Virus record (IMG/VR): IMGVR_UViG_3300021957_000348
Coordinates: 1-22,278 of that record
Length of the DNA stretch: 22,278 nucleotides
Origin: a virus
Reading direction: 5' to 3' (one strand)
The position numbers and the translations under genes were made by a program. The notes under the pieces were generated by a model. It did not search any database. It was not told the origin of the DNA and saw only the letters and a list, made by a program, of their open reading frames with translations. This document shows, piece by piece, positions 9,164 through 17,550 of the stretch (the first letter of the stretch is position 1; the number at the start of each line of letters is the position of its first letter).

Positions 9164-11032
9164 TTATGAAGAATAACTAGATGAGGTCGTATAACCCACT
9201 CCAGCACTCGTTTCACCACTAGCTACTGTATCTGCAGTACCTGATACTGAGATTTCAGAAGCCGTGATATCCAGCAATTGATTCTTTGTCGAAATTACAT
9301 CATTCGAACTTGGAATCATTGTGAAATCTATAGATGAATCTGTATTAGATGTTGAACTATATGTCAATGAATTAATACTTATTACACCTGTTGAATATAT
9401 TATTGTACCAGCCGTATTGTCTGAGTACACTCTTGTTGAACCATTTAAGTAATATCTTCTTACATTACCGTTACCGTCTTCATCAAAGAAGTAATTGTTT
9501 GAATCACCTGATAAGAAGAATCCTGTTGTAGAAAGAATACCACCACCAGACATATTGTGTCCTGAATGTGGATTGTAAGCTGAGTTACCAAAATTCAATT
9601 TAATATCTGAAGCCGTTCCGTCTATTACAGCTACATAGTTCTTTCTTAATTTAACATTTGTGATATTAGAAAGAATAGATGTTTCTGTACTGTCTATCTT
9701 TGTAGATAATTGTGAATGTCTAAACAATGTGTCAAAACCTGAAAGTTCTGAATCATCAAAAGAAAGAATAGAGGCTCTAACTAATGTCTCTAACGCTGAT
9801 TTAGTTTGAGATGTTTTAGTCGGATCATATTTAAAGTTTGTACTTAATAAAATTTGTAATATTTCAGCGTCTACAATTTCAGGTCTAACTGTTAAGACAC
9901 TCAAGTCTGATAACTTAGTTGTTAATGTTGACTTTTCAGCTGTTGTTAGATTGTTTGAGAATTGAGAAGGTTTCAAAGCTACAAATACTTTACCATATTT
10001 TGGTGGATCGTTGTCTTCACCACCCCATACAGCTATTGAGTCAGCACCGGGATATAGTTCTTGTAATTTAGCTTTATAATCTTGTACTGTAACTAATCTA
10101 TTCTGAGAAGTGTAGAATTTAGAAGCTGAGAATTTAATTTGATCTGGTGTTTCAATATCTTTACCACCAGAAGCACTTACTGTACTCGTATATGTTACTG
10201 CTGAGTTTCCATTGATAGATGTAGACATTGAGAATATATTAGCACCATTAGCGTGATTAGTATCTGTAACTAAATATGATATTGTTATTAAATCACCATC
10301 TTTCGGTTCAGCACCAATAATACCATCTCCGAAATATAATTCAAATAATCCTTCATCATTCTCTTGTAAGTACCATACATTTGAAGTTGATCTAATACCT
10401 GTTAAATCACCTGCACGACTCCAAGCTGTAACTGTATTGTTTGAAGTAATATTAACTGTAATTGTTGATGTATCAATATTAGGATTCAACATAGGAAATC
10501 TTTGGTTTGATACTTGATTGTCGTATCTGTATATATCAGAAGATAGTTTACCTTGATAAATTTCTAATGTTTCAAACTTAAATTGACCTGTTGATGGTGT
10601 GATTGTTTTATTGTCTAATACTATAAATGTGTATGATGTTCCGTCAAATACGGTTGTAAATTCATGACCTCTATTAATTGTCAAAGATGATGGAGTAACA
10701 CCACCGATTGTAGGACTTGTAACTGTTAAATCGAAACTAGCTTTAGCTGCCGTTCTTGAACTAGGTGTGTAACCAAGTTCTTTAGCTCTTGATACAACAT
10801 TCTTTCTTATCTGTGCTGTGTCTAAGAACATTTCTGATGCTACCATGTTCGCGTTGAAAGCTGATGTATGAGCTGAGTATGCTAGTAAGTCAACTAGTAC
10901 AGCTAAGTTAGAACCTTCAAAGTCATAATCTTTTAAAGTTGATTGACCTTTTAAATATTCTTTTAGACTATTTGATACATTATCAAAGTCTAAATCTGTT
11001 ATGTTAATGTTTGAACTGTTTATCGTCGCCAT
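9164..11032 (-). CDS. 6: baseplate wedge protein gp6
   Basis: 622 residues, close to T4 gp6 (about 660). The N-terminus (ITDLDFDNVSNSLKEYLKGQ, then YDFEGSNLAVLVDLLAYSAH, with NANMVASEMFLDTAQIRKNV and AKELGYTPSSRTAA following) is the characteristic gp6/J-like start of marine T4-type phages. A middle segment (LFELYFGDGIIGAEPKDGDL) carries the FGDG signature of the baseplate J family. gp6 dimers form the iris-like inner ring of the baseplate wedges, and sheath contraction is triggered through that ring. The start codon overlaps the gp25 stop in TAATG, so translation is probably coupled; gp25 is its structural partner in the wedge core. The C-terminal 130 residues are Ser/Thr-rich and low in complexity. 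A confident call. Confidence 0.9.
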   Translation of the reverse strand: MATINSSNINITDLDFDNVSNSLKEYLKGQSTLKDYDFEGSNLAVLVDLLAYSAHTSAFNANMVASEMFLDTAQIRKNVVSRAKELGYTPSSRTAAKASFDLTVTSPTIGGVTPSSLTINRGHEFTTVFDGTSYTFIVLDNKTITPSTGQFKFETLEIYQGKLSSDIYRYDNQVSNQRFPMLNPNIDTSTITVNITSNNTVTAWSRAGDLTGIRSTSNVWYLQENDEGLFELYFGDGIIGAEPKDGDLITISYLVTDTNHANGANIFSMSTSINGNSAVTYTSTVSASGGKDIETPDQIKFSASKFYTSQNRLVTVQDYKAKLQELYPGADSIAVWGGEDNDPPKYGKVFVALKPSQFSNNLTTAEKSTLTTKLSDLSVLTVRPEIVDAEILQILLSTNFKYDPTKTSQTKSALETLVRASILSFDDSELSGFDTLFRHSQLSTKIDSTETSILSNITNVKLRKNYVAVIDGTASDIKLNFGNSAYNPHSGHNMSGGGILSTTGFFLSGDSNNYFFDEDGNGNVRRYYLNGSTRVYSDNTAGTIIYSTGVISINSLTYSSTSNTDSSIDFTMIPSSNDVISTKNQLLDITASEISVSGTADTVASGETSAGVGYTTSSSYSS

Positions 11033-11451
11033 TATCTTACTCTCTCTAGTGTTAAATTAAGTTCTTGTGGTCTAGGATCATTTGATATAGTCATATATAT
11101 CGTTACATTTAAATCATTACCATCTAAAGCTGAGATAACATCCGTTACATTAGCTCTTGGTTCAAAGTTATTTATTAGACTTATTATATCTTGTTCTAAT
11201 ACAATAGCGTCTGTACCCATTGTACTCAATTCAAATAACATAGCTGATAAATTGATACCTAAACTAGGTTTAAATGGCCTTTCATATTCATTAGTTAATA
11301 TTAAATTTTTAATACTTCTTTTGATAGAGTTGATATCATATTTTAATACTAAGTCTCCACTTTGTGGATGCAAACTCATATTGATATCTATATCTGTAAA
11401 CCATCTTCTGGATACTCTCGAACTTTGATTTTTACTATTAAACTGAGCCAT
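11032..11451 (-). CDS. 25: baseplate wedge protein gp25 (GPW/gp25 family)
   Basis: 139 residues, compared with 132 in T4. It shows the family hallmarks: an N-terminal segment with DLVLKYDINSIKRSIKNLIL, the strongly conserved NEYERPFKPSLG stretch (about 54-65), and a C-terminal EPRANV (98-103) followed by strands ending in LNLTLERVR. gp25 is the wedge component next to gp6 and gp53, forming the inner baseplate core that contacts the first sheath ring; although the family was once called lysozyme-like, that activity is not supported by the structure. A late-promoter-like motif directly abuts its ATG. The stop overlaps the gp6 start. Confidence 0.92.
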   Translation of the reverse strand: MAQFNSKNQSSRVSRRWFTDIDINMSLHPQSGDLVLKYDINSIKRSIKNLILTNEYERPFKPSLGINLSAMLFELSTMGTDAIVLEQDIISLINNFEPRANVTDVISALDGNDLNVTIYMTISNDPRPQELNLTLERVR

Positions 11452-11466
11452 ATAGTTATTTATGTC
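11451..11466 (-). promoter_or_regulatory. late-promoter motif abutting the gp25 start codon
   Basis: The minus strand reads GACATAAATAACTATA and runs directly into the gp25 ATG (11451-11449). It is identical over 16 bases to the motif upstream of gp48 and contains the stop codon of the upstream 396-residue gene. If initiation occurs 5-7 bases beyond the octamer, as at T4 late promoters, the transcript would begin at or next to the gp25 AUG, giving a leaderless message. Confidence 0.5.
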
Positions 11467-12650
11467 GGAAGTACAGCTGTACTTGTCTTACCTTCTGTTA
11501 TATCTTCTGAAAAACTTAAATCGATTGTCTTTGGAAATCCTAATATATTTAGAAAGTCACAAAATGTAAATGTAATAAATTCAACTATAGCACCTAATCC
11601 TATTGTTTCAAAAAACTTTGTAACTATTTCCATCCATTTTACTAATAAGTATCTTGGCCAATTAGCTCCGAAGTCTCTAGCGGCTTCCATTAATCTCTCT
11701 ATTTTTCTTTCAGCTGTCTCTATTGATTCTTCAATTTTTCCACCGATCAATGATAGTAAATCGAATCCAGCTAAACTAACTTTTTCTAATTCTTCTATTA
11801 GATCAGCATATGTAGCTTTACCTTGTTCAACTTTCTTTTTCCAAGCATCAATGATAGCCTGTAATATAGATTCAACATTTAAGTCTGGTAATGGAAGTGG
11901 AATATCTGGTAATCCTAATAAGTCCCATGGTATTTTAAACAACTTAATCAAAGCTTTAAATGCATCAGCTAACAATCCTGTCATACCACCATTTAGTTTA
12001 CTACGAATGTATGACCAAATAGTTTCTACTTTCAGTTCTATTGATGATAATCCGAAATCACCACCGAACAATTTATATGAATCAGGTAACAATGCCCAAA
12101 ACTTATCAGTTATCTCAGCTCTTAGTTCAGCTAACTTCTGTAATTCTTTTTGAAGATCACCTGGTGATAATGTTAAATCATCTTTTAAAGCTTGAATTTT
12201 ATTTTTCATATCATCTGTCATACCAGATAATTGTTTCTTAATATCATCTACACCTTCAGCTGTGAATATTTTCAATATATCAATCTTCAAACCTAGAACA
12301 GGTATTACAAAATCTATCGGGACTAGTTTACTAATTAATTCTAGTATCTTCTGTTGAACATACATAGGATAATCTTGAACTAATCTAGTAATCATTATCT
12401 CCCATTCTATTTCAGGTATTGATAATCCGTCAAACTTAGGATCATAGATTGATAGAAGACTTCTAACTTCATCTAAGATATCTTGTATTTGTTTAGCTAC
12501 TTCTTCTTGACCAGCTGCTATCAGCTGAGCCGGTAAATTAGCTAACTGACTAAACATATTAACTAGATCAGCTTTAGTCGGAAGTATAACTTTAGGACAC
12601 TCAATCGGTGGTACAGTTATAGGACTAACTTTGAATGTAACTGTACTCAT
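11460..12650 (-). CDS. helical virion-region protein of unknown function
   Basis: A 396-residue protein I do not recognise. It starts with a Pro-rich segment (SPITVPPIECPKVILPTKAD), then is mostly long amphipathic helices with coiled-coil character around residues 130-185 (DDIKKQLSGMTDDMKNKIQA, then LQKELQKLAELRAEITDKFW) and 270-325. Hydrophobic Leu/Ile/Pro stretches such as PWDLLGLPDIPLPLPDLNVE lie near 245-265, and a further hydrophobic segment lies around 345-370 (GLGAIVEFITFTFCDFLNIL), but no clear transmembrane topology emerges. There is no signal peptide. Its start overlaps the gp5-like stop (TAATG), so it is translated with the hub proteins; an internal hub or tail-lumen protein is one plausible idea, from position only. 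Codon use looks like its neighbours. Confidence 0.5.
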   Translation of the reverse strand: MSTVTFKVSPITVPPIECPKVILPTKADLVNMFSQLANLPAQLIAAGQEEVAKQIQDILDEVRSLLSIYDPKFDGLSIPEIEWEIMITRLVQDYPMYVQQKILELISKLVPIDFVIPVLGLKIDILKIFTAEGVDDIKKQLSGMTDDMKNKIQALKDDLTLSPGDLQKELQKLAELRAEITDKFWALLPDSYKLFGGDFGLSSIELKVETIWSYIRSKLNGGMTGLLADAFKALIKLFKIPWDLLGLPDIPLPLPDLNVESILQAIIDAWKKKVEQGKATYADLIEELEKVSLAGFDLLSLIGGKIEESIETAERKIERLMEAARDFGANWPRYLLVKWMEIVTKFFETIGLGAIVEFITFTFCDFLNILGFPKTIDLSFSEDITEGKTSTAVLPT

Positions 12651-13618
12651 TATCCGTTTAACTTAATCTTCGGAGCTACCATAGTTATATCATCTACAGA
12701 AGTGATATTAGTTTTACCACCAACTGATATATCGGCATCACCTGTAATATTGACTGTCACTTTACCACTTATAGTAACAGTATCATCACCCAATATAACT
12801 GAGTACTTATCTTTAACTACTTTCTCTATGTAGTTTCCGTCTTTATCTACCTCTACTCTTGTACCCTTTCTATGATATAAATGTATTCTTTCTTTGTCTG
12901 GTGTATCATCTAATTCTAATACATGACCAGATTCTGTTTCGTGTACATGATTAAATGGATATACTGGTTCGACATAATCTCGTTTTGGTTCACCTTCTTC
13001 TATTTCAATAACAGGATATGTTTTGTCGTCATAGTCTCTCGCGAGAACATTGACATCGGAAGTACCAAGATATAATTCTCTTGGATAATTGATAGCTTCA
13101 TCACCACCTTGATTCTTTGGTGACTTATCTAAAGCTAATGTTAATCCGTAAGCTCTGTTAATATGTTTAGGACTTGGACCGTCTGGTGTACCTTTGTATG
13201 ATGATTCACTATCTAATCTAGGATCATTAAATCCGTCTTTTGTTGATCTTGGTATTTTTGTAAATTTTCTAGTACCTTCATTGTCTACTTCTTCGTCTAC
13301 TCTATAAAACTCTTGAGGTGTTCCGATAAACGAACCTATAACTACTGGGTCTTGCATCTCTAAATGATCTCTGTAGAAACCCATTACAGTACTACCTTCA
13401 ACTAGACCATGAGTTGTTGTACCTAATCCTGATAGAGATGGAGAAGTTGTAGGCATCATAACTTCTGACCATGGTAGATCAGCTGTAGCGATCATTTGTT
13501 TGTCGTGTGAATGAGAACCGTATATTCTAACACGAACTCTATTCAAAAACAACGGATCGTTTCTGTCTTCTACAACACCCGTAAACCAATTAAATCCTGT
13601 CTTACCTTGATACATCAT
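12650..13618 (-). CDS. 5: gp5-like baseplate hub/spike protein without lysozyme domain
   Basis: 322 residues against 575 in T4 gp5. Residues about 8-100 (FNWFTGVVEDRNDPLFLNRV, then GSTVMGFYRDHLEMQDPVVI) form the OB-fold typical of gp5/VgrG proteins. Residues about 220-265 (HETESGHVLELDDTPDKERI, HRKGTRVEVDKDGN) mark the transition to the spike, and the C-terminal 50 residues (VTISGKVTVNITGDADISVG, ending in APKIKLNG) are a short beta-helix. The central glycosidase domain of T4 gp5 is absent: only about 120 linker residues lie between the OB domain and the spike. Two adjacent ATGs begin the gene; the first overlaps the gp27-like stop as ATGA. It trimerises and plugs the tail tube tip with its gp27 partner. 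Confidence 0.8.
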   Translation of the reverse strand: MMYQGKTGFNWFTGVVEDRNDPLFLNRVRVRIYGSHSHDKQMIATADLPWSEVMMPTTSPSLSGLGTTTHGLVEGSTVMGFYRDHLEMQDPVVIGSFIGTPQEFYRVDEEVDNEGTRKFTKIPRSTKDGFNDPRLDSESSYKGTPDGPSPKHINRAYGLTLALDKSPKNQGGDEAINYPRELYLGTSDVNVLARDYDDKTYPVIEIEEGEPKRDYVEPVYPFNHVHETESGHVLELDDTPDKERIHLYHRKGTRVEVDKDGNYIEKVVKDKYSVILGDDTVTISGKVTVNITGDADISVGGKTNITSVDDITMVAPKIKLNG

Positions 13619-15090
13619 ATTTTTTCTGTCTCACCATATTCCATTTCTGTTGTTTCAATATTATTCATTAATGAATCTTTTACAACTTTTAGATTCGTTC
13701 TTAATTCATTTCTACTTAAAGTCCATTTAATTTGTGTAATTAAATGATTACCACCTTGAAACTTTTGTTCTATAGAATCTTCACCTGGTCTAACAGATGG
13801 TAGTTCTAAGTTTATTAATGTACCAACAGAGATATCTGTTCTAGCTGATAACGCTACACTCATAGTATTATATTTTAATAATTGATTAGCAGCATTTCTA
13901 AACTGAGATGAACCTAAGTGTGTAAAATGATTAGCTTGATGTATATCATCTTTATCATCATTTACAAAAGAAGCATCACTAGTTAAAATATGATAAGCAT
14001 TATTAAAATCACCTATAGCTTTATCTTCTATTGATCCTACAATACTTACATCTCCTTCATCAGCAGCTCCACCTATATGTAGTGTTTCTGGTTGTGTACG
14101 AATAAATGGGTGTGGTGATAATGATTGACCTTCACCACTAAAATGTTTCTCTAAGAAGTTATATGTTTTTTGTGTATAGAATTTAAATGTATTATCGATT
14201 GTTGTTTGTTTAGATGTAAATAATCCTTCTGTAATACCTCGTAAAGCATCAGCTTGAGTTTCAACTTTATAACCTAATACTCTACGACCCATACCAACAG
14301 CACCATCAGTATCAGTTACATCATATGGTAAATCTTTTCCTTCTCCACCAAAATCAGAAGAATACACAAATGGTCTACCACCACCATATTCAATTTCCAT
14401 CATACTAGCTAGTGATTGTATTCTATAACCACCATTAGCTGTTTGATACCAATAGAATGAATCTTGTAACCCACTATTTGAATCAATACCTTGAGCTTGT
14501 TTACACAACCAATTAATACTATAACCTACTGTCCAATTTGGAATGACTACATGATAATTATCACCTTGAGATTTTTCTCTCACTTCCCACCATGGTTGTC
14601 CAACACCTTTATCACCACCTTCTGGAAGAATGTCTAAATGATCTTCAGCTATAACTTGAGCTATGTCTGTCATTGAACCTCTAAAGGCTTGACTTATTCT
14701 TTCTCTTTTTGATTTAATCATTTCTGTTGAACAGAAATTTAGTTTGAAAGCTTGAGATGAGTTTTTCATTCTCATTACTGAATCTATTTTATAGATTCTG
14801 AATACTTGATCAATTACATCATCTTCATCTATCTCATCACCTTGTAGACCGACGGGTTGTCTAAATCTAATTCTTATAGATTCTTGTCCAAAGAGTTTAG
14901 CATTTTCTAAAAACCCTACTTGATCGGCTATGATAACTTCACCTAATAGAAAATTTCTATGTATAGATTCATAGATATTACATTCCTGAAATATCTCTCT
15001 AATATCAAATCCGTCACCTTCGTTGTTCACGATTGACATGATTTCTAATTCGTAACTTAATGGTGACGAAGTGTCTAAAGCTGCTGGCAT
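13615..15090 (-). CDS. gp27-like baseplate hub protein
   Basis: 491 residues, longer than T4 gp27 (about 390). The N-terminal part (YELEIMSIVNNEGDGFDIRE, IFQECNIYESIHRNFLLGEV, then FGQESIRIRFRQPVG) has the layout of the first tube-like domain of hub proteins, with an early-strand region followed by a partner strand (FRIYKIDSVMRMKNSSQAFK). Later segments (YSINWLCKQAQG, then DSFYWYQTANGGYRIQSLAS) resemble the conserved core of gp27/gpD hub proteins, where the chain reads out a substitute for tube symmetry. The gene is immediately followed by the gp5-like gene with a 4-nt overlap, the usual hub pairing. The ATG at 15090 lies 3 nt after the gp53 stop. Hub identity rests on position and general pattern; precise T4 orthology is not proven. 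Confidence 0.68.
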   Translation of the reverse strand: MPAALDTSSPLSYELEIMSIVNNEGDGFDIREIFQECNIYESIHRNFLLGEVIIADQVGFLENAKLFGQESIRIRFRQPVGLQGDEIDEDDVIDQVFRIYKIDSVMRMKNSSQAFKLNFCSTEMIKSKRERISQAFRGSMTDIAQVIAEDHLDILPEGGDKGVGQPWWEVREKSQGDNYHVVIPNWTVGYSINWLCKQAQGIDSNSGLQDSFYWYQTANGGYRIQSLASMMEIEYGGGRPFVYSSDFGGEGKDLPYDVTDTDGAVGMGRRVLGYKVETQADALRGITEGLFTSKQTTIDNTFKFYTQKTYNFLEKHFSGEGQSLSPHPFIRTQPETLHIGGAADEGDVSIVGSIEDKAIGDFNNAYHILTSDASFVNDDKDDIHQANHFTHLGSSQFRNAANQLLKYNTMSVALSARTDISVGTLINLELPSVRPGEDSIEQKFQGGNHLITQIKWTLSRNELRTNLKVVKDSLMNNIETTEMEYGETEKI

Positions 15091-15093
15091 AAT

Positions 15094-15834
15094 TTAGTCT
15101 CTTACTATTTCTTTGAATTCACGAATAACAGTATCTATATATCTTGGTTCGATATATCTTATTAAATGTCTTTCTTCGTTTAAGTCCCTCTCATATTTTT
15201 CATTTGAAACTGGTGTGTTGTTTGTAGATACAGTTGTAAGTAAATCATTACTATCTGTATAATGATGTACAGCGTCTCTTTCATCAATTACAGAAGTTAC
15301 AGTAAAACTCTTAGATGAATCACTACCAACAACTGTATTGTTTGTAAATGTACCTTGTACACTATTTAATACTATTCTATTATGTGTCGGATCAATTTTA
15401 GTAACGAAACCATAAGCATCTGATGATGATTGAGATACTTTTTCACCTAATGTAAACTTACTCGAAACATTAGTATTATGATTGAATGAAACTATGTCTG
15501 TTGAACTTGAAGCTTGTAGTACTGTACCTGAATATTTTCTAGTTATAAATTTATGTAATAGTTGTTGTGACTTAGGCCAATCATTCATGTCTTGTAGGTT
15601 TTCATTGACTAAAAAGAATGTCCAGTATAATGTTCCATCTCCATATAATCTTGATGCTAATACATCAGGTCGTTCACCATCTGTTATACGATAATAATTA
15701 TAACCTGAGATACCTTCTTGTAGATAACTCCAAACAGAAACTTTACGAAATAAGTCTTTAGCTTCAAAGAACTTACCATCACTTTTAAAGTCATAGTTTA
15801 TATTCGGTATATTTTTAAAAAATCCTTCTGCCAT
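15094..15834 (-). CDS. 53: baseplate wedge protein gp53
   Basis: 246 residues, longer than T4 gp53 (196). The N-terminus is diagnostic: FFKNIPNINYDF, then LFRKVSVWSYLQEGISGYNY, YRITDGERPDVLASRLYGDG and TLYWTFFLVNENL (about residues 28-80) form the LysM-like region of gp53, and HKFITRKYSG follows. gp53 joins adjacent wedges around the hub. An apparent insertion at about 103-185 contains a beta module (KFTLGEKVSQSSSDAYGFVT, about 127-146) like those in the neighbouring 1499-residue protein, which explains the extra length. The C-terminus (NEERHLIRYIEPRYIDTVIR) resumes the usual family ending. The ribosome site GGAG overlaps the gp48 stop (TAGGAG), a coupling arrangement. Confidence 0.88.
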   Translation of the reverse strand: MAEGFFKNIPNINYDFKSDGKFFEAKDLFRKVSVWSYLQEGISGYNYYRITDGERPDVLASRLYGDGTLYWTFFLVNENLQDMNDWPKSQQLLHKFITRKYSGTVLQASSSTDIVSFNHNTNVSSKFTLGEKVSQSSSDAYGFVTKIDPTHNRIVLNSVQGTFTNNTVVGSDSSKSFTVTSVIDERDAVHHYTDSNDLLTTVSTNNTPVSNEKYERDLNEERHLIRYIEPRYIDTVIREFKEIVRD

Positions 15835-15842
15835 AGTTACTC

Positions 15843-17060
15843 CTAATCAAATGGGTTAAAGTTATACTCACCGTCAACCGTTTGACCAGCTCTGTTCTCG
15901 GCGTCCATACCCACTCTATCTTTGACTCTATTTGACAAACTTACATCAGTACCTCTTCTATTCATGATATCATCTAATGAACCACCTTCTTGAGATTTTT
16001 CTCTACGACTACCTGATTGATTTTTAAAAGCAGCTACTCGTTTTTCATATTTACCTCTATCTAATGTCATTACTTCTTGGAATGTCAAAGATAGTTCCAT
16101 AGCTACTGGTGCACCGTCAACCATTCTAGCTGATCCAGCTGTAGATTGATTAGTCTCTACTTTTGTTAAAACAGAAGTCATTGGAAAGTCCATCCATTTC
16201 TTTATTGGTCCATGATATCTGATAGCAAATTCATTTGGAAATGAATACAACCTATCTTTTGAAGCTGGTAATGAAGAATATTTAAAAGCGTATGCTATCT
16301 CTCTAATAATCTCTGAGTCTTTTGAATTCTTTGGATATAAAACAAAAGTATATGTAAATGATCTAAACTCTACACCTTCAAATAATTGAAACTTCATAGG
16401 ATTGATAACTTTACCAGCAGCTGCTTTACCTATATCTCCGAGAACAGCTTCTTTTACAGTTTGTCCGACTTGACCCATTACATTTTGATCTGTACCTTCA
16501 CCCAATGTAAATAATTTAGATATCATAGATTCTAGTATACCTTTCTCTCCAGCTTTGTATGTAAGTTCTGTACCATCAGTCATTTCTTCTGGTACATATA
16601 AGAAGATATCATAAAGAGTATCTTCTCTATCACCAACAGCACCTCTCTTACCATTTCTTAATGGTAAAGATCGAAAGTGAATGTAGTTTGTTAGACCATA
16701 AGAACCATCACCATTCTCTGTATTAAAATTTTCTGGAAATTGAAGTTTTACACCTTTACTTGGTGTATCTGAAGCTCTACCACCCATAGCATTATTAAGA
16801 ACTTTAGCTCTGGCCTCTCTATTCTTTTGTTTTGAAGCTAGTACTTCATTAGAGATTTCTGGTATGTTAGATGTACGAATACCTGTAGCACCTGTAAGTA
16901 GATCAGATAATCCATCTGAGATTCTTTGATCAAAAGAGTTTGAGAAGTTACCAACACTTCCAAATTTACTTTTTAATTTAGAAAACGCTGAATTGAGATC
17001 GCCACTAACAGAACCTATATGATTCTTAAGTGATTTTTTTGATTTTTTAAATATGCCCAT
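15843..17060 (-). CDS. 48: baseplate tail-tube cap/initiation protein gp48
   Basis: 405 residues (T4 gp48 is about 364). A basic N-terminus (MGIFKKSKKSLKNHIG) precedes a segment with LTNYIHFRSLPLRN, and the core (FRSFTYTFVLYPKNSKDSEI, then IREIAYAFKYSSLPAS, FPNEFAIRYHGPIKKWMDFP) matches the gp48/gp54 tube-cap family, ending in the strand ELSLTFQEVMTLDRGKYEKR. gp48 sits on the hub and starts tail-tube polymerisation. It is first in the minus-strand unit, 23 nt beyond a late-promoter motif. No clear Shine-Dalgarno is visible before the ATG at 17060; the leader would be short and A/T-rich. The C-terminal 60 residues are charged and probably flexible. Confidence 0.82.
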   Translation of the reverse strand: MGIFKKSKKSLKNHIGSVSGDLNSAFSKLKSKFGSVGNFSNSFDQRISDGLSDLLTGATGIRTSNIPEISNEVLASKQKNREARAKVLNNAMGGRASDTPSKGVKLQFPENFNTENGDGSYGLTNYIHFRSLPLRNGKRGAVGDREDTLYDIFLYVPEEMTDGTELTYKAGEKGILESMISKLFTLGEGTDQNVMGQVGQTVKEAVLGDIGKAAAGKVINPMKFQLFEGVEFRSFTYTFVLYPKNSKDSEIIREIAYAFKYSSLPASKDRLYSFPNEFAIRYHGPIKKWMDFPMTSVLTKVETNQSTAGSARMVDGAPVAMELSLTFQEVMTLDRGKYEKRVAAFKNQSGSRREKSQEGGSLDDIMNRRGTDVSLSNRVKDRVGMDAENRAGQTVDGEYNFNPFD

Positions 17061-17082
17061 AATTGAATTGTAATATATACTT

Positions 17083-17098
17083 TATAGTTATTTATGTC
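17083..17098 (-). promoter_or_regulatory. late promoter for the gp48-led unit, overlapping gp4 start
   Basis: On the minus strand this reads GACATAAATAACTATA, a close match to the T4 late octamer (CATAAATA at 17096-17089). The gp48 ATG is about 30 nt downstream. The complementary strand of the same bases supplies the gp4 start codon (17094-17096), so the divergent arms share DNA here. Confidence 0.65.
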
Positions 17099-17549
17099 TT
17101 ATAAAGGAAAGTTTAGACCGAAGAATCCAAATAAGTACAAAGGGAATCCTACAAACATTATTTATCGTTCATTATTAGAGCGTAGATTCATGGTTTACTT
17201 GGATAACAATCCTTCTGTACTTAAGTGGGGATCAGAAGAAATCATTATACCTTATATATCACCGGTAGACAATCGTTTGCACAGATATTTTCCAGACTTC
17301 TATATGAAGTATCGGAACGCCAAAGGCATGATAGTAGAAGAACTGATTGAAGTTAAACCTTTCAGTCAATGTTCACCACCCAATCCAAAGAAGAAACTTA
17401 CAAAGACAGGTAGAACATCTAAGCGATATCTTAAAGAAGTACAAACTTATATGGTTAATGAAGCTAAATGGACTCAAGCTATGTCGTTTTGTAAAGATCG
17501 TAATTGGAAATGGAGAATTCTTACAGAAAAGGATATAAACATCTATTAG
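17094..17549 (+). CDS. 4: head completion protein gp4 (TnsA-like nuclease fold)
   Basis: 151 residues, almost the same as T4 gp4 (150). It aligns along its length from memory: SYKGKFRPKNPNKYKGNP versus the T4 start, then NIIYRSLLERRFMVYLDNNP, LKWGSEEIIIPYISPVDNRL, HRYFPDFYMKY, and the C-terminal TKTGRTSKRYLKEVQTYMVN, KWRILTEKDI. Glu29, Asp68 and the Glu86-x-Lys88 pair fit a PD-(D/E)XK-type nuclease site. In T4, gp4 (also called gp50) is required for head completion after DNA packaging, just before tail joining. It heads the plus-strand arm, 33 bp from the divergent gp48. No Shine-Dalgarno or convincing plus-strand late promoter precedes it; the start is fixed by family alignment. Confidence 0.92.
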   Translation: MSYKGKFRPKNPNKYKGNPTNIIYRSLLERRFMVYLDNNPSVLKWGSEEIIIPYISPVDNRLHRYFPDFYMKYRNAKGMIVEELIEVKPFSQCSPPNPKKKLTKTGRTSKRYLKEVQTYMVNEAKWTQAMSFCKDRNWKWRILTEKDINIY

Positions 17550-17550
17550 T

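Noticed and set aside
11169-11176. AATAAATA on the minus strand, resembling a late promoter
   Set aside because: It is inside the gp25 coding sequence and lacks both the GA(C/T) lead and the CTATA tail of the boundary sites.
11362-12153. 263-codon plus-strand open frame
   Set aside because: It lies antisense to the well-supported gp25 and 396-residue genes, has no ribosome site, and its translation is a low-complexity Ser/Ile/Asn-rich product typical of an antisense shadow.
17035-17049. T-runs resembling a terminator
   Set aside because: These bases encode the Lys/Phe-rich N-terminus of gp48 on the minus strand, and no adjacent stem is present.
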